From contig CAKRKX010000026.1 in assembly GCA_934358675.1 (NCBI GenBank), forward strand, positions 1 to 27,259: 27,259 nucleotides of DNA. Direction: 5' to 3'. The translations under genes and the position numbers were made by a program. This DNA comes from an uncultured Agathobacter sp. (GTDB taxonomy: Bacteria; Bacillota; Clostridia; Lachnospirales; Lachnospiraceae). Positions 22,319-27,259 of the stretch are shown here, piece by piece (within the stretch, counting starts at the first letter, position 1; every line of letters begins with the position of its first letter). Below the pieces are notes generated by a model. It did not search any database. It was not told the origin of the DNA and saw only the letters and a program-made list of their open reading frames with translations.

Positions 22319-22945
22319 ATGGCTGGCAAATTTTATGCAGTCCGTAAGGGAAAAGTCCCGGGAATCTATAATTCCTGGGATGCCTGCAAGCGGATGGTGG
22401 ATGGCTATCCGGGAGCAGTCTATAAGAGTTTTAAGAACCGTCAGGAGGCGGAAGACTTCGTGGCAGGAGGCAGCAGCACCGCAGCAAAGACAGCGGATGC
22501 GACAGAACTTCCGGTCACGGACTATGCGTTCGTGGACGGTTCTTTTAATATCGCAACATCGGTCTATGGATTTGGTGGATTTCTTGTTGCAAACGGAGAG
22601 CGTTATGTTCTTCAGGGCTCGGGAGAGGAAGCGGATATGGCATCCATGCGCAATGTCGCGGGGGAGATCCTCGGCAGTATGGCGGCGATGAAGAAAGCGC
22701 TGGAACTGGGCTTGAGAGAGATTACGATTTACTACGATTATCTCGGTATCGAGATGTGGGCAACCGGAGGATGGAAGCGTAATAAGAGCGGTACGATCGC
22801 ATATTACGAGTATGTACAGTCGATCAGAGACCGGTTGACGATTCATTTTGTGAAAGTCAAAGGACATTCCGGAGTGGAGGGAAATGAAGAGGCGGATCGC
22901 CTTGCCAAAGAGGCGGTCGGCATAAATGAACCAATGAAGGGATAG
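22319..22945 (+). CDS. rnhA: Ribonuclease H1 with N-terminal viroplasmin/hybrid-binding domain
   Basis: A 208-residue enzyme that degrades RNA in RNA-DNA hybrids, removing R-loops and primers. Residues 3-48 (KFYAVRKGKVPGIYNSW) are the viroplasmin-like hybrid-binding domain found in eukaryotic and some Firmicutes RNases H1. The catalytic domain (about 66-201) has the DEDD set D73 (FVDGSF), E116 (VAGEIL), D140 (YYDYLGIE) and D193 (EEADRLA), plus H183 (VKGHSGVEGN). A short Ala/Ser/Thr linker joins the domains. AGGAGG lies 5 nt before ATG 22319. Genes on both sides are within 13 bp. Confidence 0.93.
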   Translation: MAGKFYAVRKGKVPGIYNSWDACKRMVDGYPGAVYKSFKNRQEAEDFVAGGSSTAAKTADATELPVTDYAFVDGSFNIATSVYGFGGFLVANGERYVLQGSGEEADMASMRNVAGEILGSMAAMKKALELGLREITIYYDYLGIEMWATGGWKRNKSGTIAYYEYVQSIRDRLTIHFVKVKGHSGVEGNEEADRLAKEAVGINEPMKG

Positions 22946-22953
22946 GTGACAAA

Positions 22954-24066
22954 GTGAGTGTATTTAACGTAGAACTGAAAAAAGTCGTTGATGACAGCTA
23001 TGAGATCAAGATCGGATACAATCTGATGGATCAGCTCGTGGAAGATTTAGAGACCGGACTTCTCGGAAAAATAAAGAAGCTTGCGGTCATCACGGACACC
23101 AATGTGCGTGATCCGTATGCAAAACCGATCTGTGAGAAGCTGATCGCCGCGGGATATAAAGTGGATCTGTTTGTATTTCCTGCAGGAGAAAAAAGCAAGA
23201 CGAGACAGACGAAAGAGCGCATCGAGGATGCGATGCTGGAAAAAGGCTATCGCAGAGACTGTGCGATCATCGCTGTGGGTGGCGGTGTTGTGACGGATCT
23301 GGCAGGATTTGTCGCCGGAACGTATGGACGCGGTGTGCCGTTTATCAATTATGCAACAACACTTCTTGCGGCAGCGGATGCATCGGTCGGCGGTAAGACG
23401 GCAGTCGACACACCGCTTGCAACGAATCTGATCGGTCTGTTTAATCAGCCGCAGAAGGTATACATTGATATCGAGGCGTGGAAGACACTTCCGGAGCGCC
23501 AGATGGCGAGCGGAATGTCGGAGACGATCAAGCATGCATGTCTTGCAAGCTATGACATGTTTGAGTTTATCGAGGAGAATCTGGACGATATCTTAAGTTT
23601 TAAGAAGTTCGCGTGTGAATACATCGCAGAGAACAATTGCAAGATTAAATACAATGTGGTCATGAAGGATGATCGTGAGAGTGGTCTGCGCGAGATCTTA
23701 AATCTCGGACATACCGTAGGACGCGCGATCGAGACAGTCAGCGGCTATCAGCTTTTGCACGGTGAGGCGCTTGCCATCGGTATGGCGGCAGAGGTTATGC
23801 TTTCCGCAAGACTCGGATATATGTCGGATGAGGAGGCGGAGCGCGTGATCGCGCTGTATGACCGCGTGGGACTTCCGACACGAATCCCGGATTACATTGA
23901 CCGTGAGGCATTGGTAAAGAAGCTTTACACCGACAAGAAGGTGCGTGACGGTAAGCTTCGTTTCGTCTTGCAGAAAGGCATCGGTGATGTGGTTGAGTTC
24001 GCACCGGGCGTGTTTGCAAAACCGATCGAGGAGAGCCTTGCACGGGAAATTATCATGGAACTGTAG
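22954..24066 (+). CDS. aroB: 3-dehydroquinate synthase
   Basis: A 370-residue NAD- and metal-dependent enzyme of the shikimate pathway, converting DAHP to 3-dehydroquinate. Signatures are VGGGVVTDLAGFVAGTYGRG (about 107-126), TTLLAAADASVGGKTAVD (about 135-152), the metal ligands in LNLGHTVGRAIE (about 249-260) and the second His in LLHGEALAIGM. Length is typical. It starts with GTG 22954, 8 bp after rnhA, with AGGTGAC as a weak ribosome site. It is the last gene of the glnS operon. Its stop lies 5 bp from that of the convergent tmcAL gene and no terminator is visible. Confidence 0.95.
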   Translation: MSVFNVELKKVVDDSYEIKIGYNLMDQLVEDLETGLLGKIKKLAVITDTNVRDPYAKPICEKLIAAGYKVDLFVFPAGEKSKTRQTKERIEDAMLEKGYRRDCAIIAVGGGVVTDLAGFVAGTYGRGVPFINYATTLLAAADASVGGKTAVDTPLATNLIGLFNQPQKVYIDIEAWKTLPERQMASGMSETIKHACLASYDMFEFIEENLDDILSFKKFACEYIAENNCKIKYNVVMKDDRESGLREILNLGHTVGRAIETVSGYQLLHGEALAIGMAAEVMLSARLGYMSDEEAERVIALYDRVGLPTRIPDYIDREALVKKLYTDKKVRDGKLRFVLQKGIGDVVEFAPGVFAKPIEESLAREIIMEL

Positions 24067-24071
24067 CCGGA

Positions 24072-25412
24072 TCAAATGATAACAATAGGCTGTGTGAATT
24101 CGTTCCGAGGCGTCTGACCGGTTCGGATCGCGAGGACACTGCGGTACAGATCAGCGGTTGCGATATCGCGGGCGAGCAACCGATTGGCTTTTTCGGAAAG
24201 TATGGAGGAGGCATCTGCCATCTTGGTAACAAGGGGGAGAGATGCTTCCTTTTTGATTGCGGATAAAAGTTCTGTTGCATCGCGCCGGAAACCGAGTACA
24301 CGAAGAAAAGCGTTATCCGGTGTGTAAACGGAATAATCATCCTGCCTGATATTGAGCAGAATGTGCAGGAGTACGCGGCACACACGAGTGTAAGTGACTT
24401 CACGTGTTTTCAGGAGCGTTGCAAACCCGGTAAACGAAGTGAACTGATCCAGCTGATTTGCAATCTTATTGGACAGTTCTGTGCTACAATCCGCAAACTG
24501 CGTGTAACCGACATTGCGGTACGTCCACAGGCGGGCATAGAGCACCGCAGATAAATCATCGGTATCCATAAGGCTGTTGCAGGAAGCGCTTTTTACCAAT
24601 TGTTCGTATACGAAGGCAGGAACCTGTGTCTGGAGCGTGGAATCCTCGGTCAAGGAAGAATCTGCCGCGGACGCCTCTCCCAGAAGGAGACGGCGGATTG
24701 CGGTGGCGGATGAGTATTGCGCATGGACGGTTTCATCGTGATAGCCGCCGCCGATGCGCTGTATGCCATATCCCTGGATTTTTCTTGTGTGCGCAGTATT
24801 CCATCTGGCAATCGCTTTCTCATACTCGAGTGCAAGAATGTTGTTCGGAGTACTTAAGAAATTAAGGACTGTTGCTTCGCCAACACCGGTAAGACATTCG
24901 CTGAGCGCGCGAGCGCGTGCGGCAGGATGGGTAACCCCCTGTTTTTGGAGTGCGATCACTTTACGATTGTAGGTCGCTGTCTCTGTGCAGTCGTTTTTGG
25001 AGTGGCTTGGGAAGGAATCGATCACGATTGACGTATCGGCAGTCGATCCGGCTTCCACAAGGAGGTGAACGATCCGCTGCATCAGCGCAGAATCCGGCTG
25101 CTCTGCTCCGTAACAGATCATATCGACAACGCCTGTGGATGCAAGAAGATTCACCCCGGCGGACGCAAAGCGCTCCGCGGATGCAGTGGACCAGAGACTC
25201 GGAAGTTCGAGAACGAGGTCGGCACCGCAGCTTAGCGCCATCTGTGCGCGCGTATATTTATCGGTGATTGCAGGCACACCGCGCTCTAAGAAATCGCCGC
25301 TCATGATCACGATGACATGATCGGCGTCTGTTTTTTTGCGGATCTGTTCGATCTGATATTGGTGTCCGTTGTGGAACGGATTGTATTCTGCAATGATGCC
25401 TGCGACTTTCAT
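24072..25412 (-). CDS. tmcAL: tRNA(Met) cytidine acetate ligase
   Basis: A 446-residue protein of the TmcAL/YlbM family (formerly DUF795). It activates acetate with ATP and makes N4-acetylcytidine at the wobble position of elongator tRNA-Met. The N-terminal nucleotidyltransferase core has GIIAEYNPFHNGHQYQI (4-20), whose FHNGH is the HxGH-type ATP motif, and IVIMSGDFLERGVPAI (about 35-50). The mid segment TPNNILALEYEKAI and the C-terminal helical region end in LARDIATADLYR. ATG 25412 has AAGGAG 6 nt upstream; the longer frame to 25454 covers the promoter. It is divergent from ackA and convergent with aroB. Confidence 0.92.
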   Translation of the reverse strand: MKVAGIIAEYNPFHNGHQYQIEQIRKKTDADHVIVIMSGDFLERGVPAITDKYTRAQMALSCGADLVLELPSLWSTASAERFASAGVNLLASTGVVDMICYGAEQPDSALMQRIVHLLVEAGSTADTSIVIDSFPSHSKNDCTETATYNRKVIALQKQGVTHPAARARALSECLTGVGEATVLNFLSTPNNILALEYEKAIARWNTAHTRKIQGYGIQRIGGGYHDETVHAQYSSATAIRRLLLGEASAADSSLTEDSTLQTQVPAFVYEQLVKSASCNSLMDTDDLSAVLYARLWTYRNVGYTQFADCSTELSNKIANQLDQFTSFTGFATLLKTREVTYTRVCRVLLHILLNIRQDDYSVYTPDNAFLRVLGFRRDATELLSAIKKEASLPLVTKMADASSILSEKANRLLARDIATADLYRSVLAIRTGQTPRNEFTQPIVII

Positions 25413-25444
25413 ATGATGCTCCTTTTGCATTAAGATTAGTACAT

Positions 25445-25473
25445 ATGATACCACAGATTTTACGCCTTTTCCA
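25445..25473 (-). promoter_or_regulatory. Extended -10 promoter candidate for tmcAL
   Basis: On the minus strand, TGG precedes TATCAT (25450-25445), giving an extended -10. TGGAAA (25473-25468) lies 17 bp upstream as a weak -35. Transcription would start near 25438, 26 nt before the start codon. Confidence 0.5.
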
Positions 25474-25474
25474 C

Positions 25475-25503
25475 TTGTAGGAATCGGTAAATGTGTTTAT
25501 AAT
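25475..25503 (+). promoter_or_regulatory. Promoter of ackA
   Basis: TTGTAG (25475-25480) and TATAAT (25498-25503) are 17 bp apart. The start codon at 25557 lies about 47 nt after the expected transcription start. Its -35 directly abuts the weak -35 of the divergent tmcAL promoter. Confidence 0.7.
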
Positions 25504-25556
25504 AGGAATAGACTGTTGTGTAAAAACACAAATTAAATTAACAAGGGAGAATGCAA

Positions 25557-26747
25557 ATGAACGTATTAGTTATCAATTGTGGAAGCTCTTCCCTTAAGTA
25601 CCAGCTGATTAACTCTGATTCAGAGGAAGTACTTGCCAAGGGCTTATGTGAGAGAATCGGTATTGATGGAAGACTCGTATACCAGAAGGAAGGTATGGAC
25701 AAGGAGATTACCGAAGCTCCGATGCCAACCCATAAAGAAGCCATTCAGATGGTTCTCGATGCACTGCATAATCCAAAGAGTGGTGCTGTCAAAGACTTGA
25801 GTGAAATCGATGCAGTCGGACATCGTGTCGTACACGGTGGCGAGAAATTTGCTGCATCTGTTGTATTAAACGAAGAAGTGCTTGCCAAGGTAGAGGAGTG
25901 TAATGATCTTGCACCTCTTCACAACCCGGCAAACCTGATCGGTATCCGCGCCTGCCAGGAGCTGATGCCAAATGTACCGATGGTTGGTGTGTTTGATACC
26001 GCTTTCCATCAGACAATGCCTCGCAAGGCATATTTATACGGACTTCCATATGAGTATTATGAGAAATACAAAGTAAGAAGATACGGTTTCCATGGAACAA
26101 GCCACAGTTTCGTATCCAAGAGATGTGCAGAGTTCTTGAATATGGATCTTAAGAATTCCAAGATCATCGTTGCACATTTAGGAAACGGTGCATCCATCTC
26201 CGCTGTATTAAACGGTGAGTGCGTGGATACTTCCATGGGACTGACTCCGCTTGAGGGGCTTGTAATGGGAACCCGGTCCGGTGATATCGATCCGGCGATC
26301 ATGGAGTTTATTGCAAAGAAAGAGAACCTTGATATTGAGGGAATCATGAATGTACTGAACAAGAAGTCCGGTGTTGAGGGATTATCCGGTGTGTCCAGTG
26401 ACTTCCGTGATCTTGAGGCTGCATACAATGAGGGCAATCCTCGTGCAATCGATGCATGTGAGGTATTTGCTTACCGTGTGGCAAAATATATCGGATCTTA
26501 TGTTGCAGCGATGAACGGTGTGGATGCGATCGCATTTACTGCCGGAATCGGTGAGAATACATCCTTTATCCGTGAGAAGATCTTAGCTTATCTCGGATAT
26601 CTTGGAATTACAATGGATGCAGAGAAGAATAAGGTACGCGGAGTGGAAGAGGTTATCTCGACTCCGGATTCCAAAGTTACCGTATGTGTTATTCCGACAA
26701 ACGAGGAACTTGCAATCTGCCGCGAGACCGTTGCATTGGTAAAATAA
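25557..26747 (+). CDS. ackA: Acetate kinase
   Basis: A 396-residue enzyme that interconverts acetyl phosphate plus ADP with acetate plus ATP, the ATP-yielding step of acetate fermentation. [14 protein letters not shown] (4-17) is the N-terminal phosphate motif with Asn7. [11 protein letters not shown] holds the catalytic-site Arg/His region, [13 protein letters not shown] is the second signature, and the late [14 protein letters not shown] is the adenosine motif. I chose ATG 25557 because GGGAGA lies 6 nt upstream; ATG 25551 touches that site. Phosphotransacetylase (pta), often adjacent, is not in the window. The next gene is yceD-like with its own promoter. Confidence 0.96.
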   Translation: MNVLVINCGSSSLKYQLINSDSEEVLAKGLCERIGIDGRLVYQKEGMDKEITEAPMPTHKEAIQMVLDALHNPKSGAVKDLSEIDAVGHRVVHGGEKFAASVVLNEEVLAKVEECNDLAPLHNPANLIGIRACQELMPNVPMVGVFDTAFHQTMPRKAYLYGLPYEYYEKYKVRRYGFHGTSHSFVSKRCAEFLNMDLKNSKIIVAHLGNGASISAVLNGECVDTSMGLTPLEGLVMGTRSGDIDPAIMEFIAKKENLDIEGIMNVLNKKSGVEGLSGVSSDFRDLEAAYNEGNPRAIDACEVFAYRVAKYIGSYVAAMNGVDAIAFTAGIGENTSFIREKILAYLGYLGITMDAEKNKVRGVEEVISTPDSKVTVCVIPTNEELAICRETVALVK

Positions 26748-26797
26748 CAATATATTGGTGTCAAGGAAAAATACTTGCAAATACTTGTAAAATTTTG

Positions 26798-26826
26798 TTG
26801 ACAAATAGTGGTACCATATGTATAAT
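26798..26826 (+). promoter_or_regulatory. Consensus promoter of the yceD-like gene
   Basis: TTGACA (26798-26803) and TATAAT (26821-26826) are perfect with a 17-bp spacer. The spacer contains the 8-bp palindrome TGGTACCA (26809-26816). Two near-identical decamers (ATACTTGCAA, ATACTTGTAA; 26771-26790) lie directly upstream. Confidence 0.82.
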
Positions 26827-26852
26827 TGGTTAGGTGTGAATAGGAGATTACT

Positions 26853-27259
26853 GTGAATATTGATATTTCAATGATTGCAAAATCCATAAATAAGGAGATG
26901 ACGCAGACAGCGGAGATTACGCTGGATCAGTTTTCTTCAAGATTAGGAGATTTTCCTATTAGCCGTAAGGCACCGGTTGAACTTCATATTGTGAATCAGG
27001 AGAATGCAGCAGTGCTGATCTCCGGTACGGTAGATATTGAAGTGATGATTCCGTGTGCAAGATGTCTGGAAGAAGTTCCGACATCGATCTGTTTCGATAT
27101 CGACAAGAAGCTTCGCATTGAAGAAGACGGACTTGTGGATGACGAGATGGAACAACCGGACTACCTGATTGGGTTTGAATTGGATGTAGATAAACTTGTC
27201 TACGCCGAGATTTTGGTGAACTGGCCAATGAGAGTTCTGTGCAAGGACGATTGCAAAGG
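26853..27259 (+). CDS. YceD-like DUF177 protein, truncated by the window edge
   Basis: The first 135 residues of a DUF177 protein, with no stop before the window ends. The start is GTG 26853 (MNIDISMIAKSINKEM), preceded by TAGGAGA. The conserved cores are present: IPCARCLEEV (about 68-77) and the C-terminal NWPMRVLCKDDCKG just at the edge, whose Cys residues give the family's two Cys pairs. In many bacteria this gene precedes rpmF (ribosomal protein L32) and the plsX/fab genes, so ribosome and fatty-acid genes are expected next, outside the window. The family is linked to 23S rRNA accumulation in plants and E. coli; its exact role is unsettled. Confidence 0.88.
   Translation, partial: MNIDISMIAKSINKEMTQTAEITLDQFSSRLGDFPISRKAPVELHIVNQENAAVLISGTVDIEVMIPCARCLEEVPTSICFDIDKKLRIEEDGLVDDEMEQPDYLIGFELDVDKLVYAEILVNWPMRVLCKDDCK

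Noticed and set aside
24050..24082. Inverted repeat TTATCAT/ATGATAA between aroB and tmcAL as a terminator
   Set aside because: Seven A/T-rich pairs around a 19-nt loop and no T-run on either strand; too weak to call.
26771..26826. FapR-type lipid regulator site upstream of the yceD-like gene
   Set aside because: The repeats do not match the FapR palindrome pattern; kept only as unassigned repeats.
1..27259. tRNA or rRNA genes, CRISPR arrays, insertion sequences and prophage genes
   Set aside because: Read by eye for clover-leaf TTCGA arms, regularly spaced repeats and transposase or integrase motifs; none was convincing. A tRNA or repeat finder would be needed to exclude them fully.

Overview
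The window looks like a chromosomal segment of a gut-type Clostridia bacterium, most likely Lachnospiraceae (Roseburia/Eubacterium/Coprococcus-like). This is inferred from gene content: a bile salt hydrolase-type Ntn hydrolase, a giant 2-hydroxyacyl-CoA dehydratase-activase protein, a viroplasmin-type RNase H1, a DUF2225 protein, tmcAL, and ackA followed by a yceD-like gene. Strong purine-rich Shine-Dalgarno sites and consensus sigma-A promoters fit this. No database search was possible, so all family calls are by motif recognition.

Layout. (1) 1-405 is AT-rich and gene-free, with two promoter candidates; the second has the 19-bp spacer and dyad typical of MerR-controlled promoters. (2) 406-2133 is a tight, overlapping three-gene operon: a membrane-tethered MerR regulator, a YbjQ-like protein and a YhfC intramembrane-protease-family protein, ended by a terminator. 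(3) 2309-2944 is an AlkA-type DNA glycosylase with its own terminator. (4) 3091-5959 is an operon of an SDR-type epimerase, a membrane-anchored transglutaminase-like protein and the bile salt hydrolase; its next gene, an ABC transporter, survives only as a 56-codon remnant. (5) About 6127-12674 is a visibly AT-richer accessory stretch. It holds two XRE regulators, two GNAT acetyltransferases, a methyltransferase, an orphan HepT-like HEPN protein, a YczE-type membrane protein, a HipA-like kinase module and a HAM1/RdgB-like pyrophosphatase. Between them lie fragments of ABC-transporter, XRE, membrane-protein, GNAT and Nudix genes.

(6) 12791-17044 (minus) is a single giant activase gene, separated from the accessory stretch by a long bidirectional terminator. 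(7) 17305-19597 is a rhomboid-like membrane protein with a zinc-binding tail followed by a BMP-family binding protein lacking the expected lipobox Cys. (8) 19618-24066 is a housekeeping operon, glnS - DUF2225 - rnhA - aroB, driven by a consensus promoter with a structured 5' leader. (9) tmcAL (minus) converges on aroB with only 5 bp between stop codons. (10) ackA and a truncated yceD-like gene close the window, each with its own promoter.

The most interesting candidate systems are the membrane-tethered MerR next to a predicted intramembrane protease (possible regulated proteolysis), the HTH/HipA-like kinase pair in which the regulator carries an extra domain that may be a detached kinase N-terminal subdomain, the structured glnS leader, and the chain of gene remnants that marks the accessory stretch as a recombination or decay hotspot.
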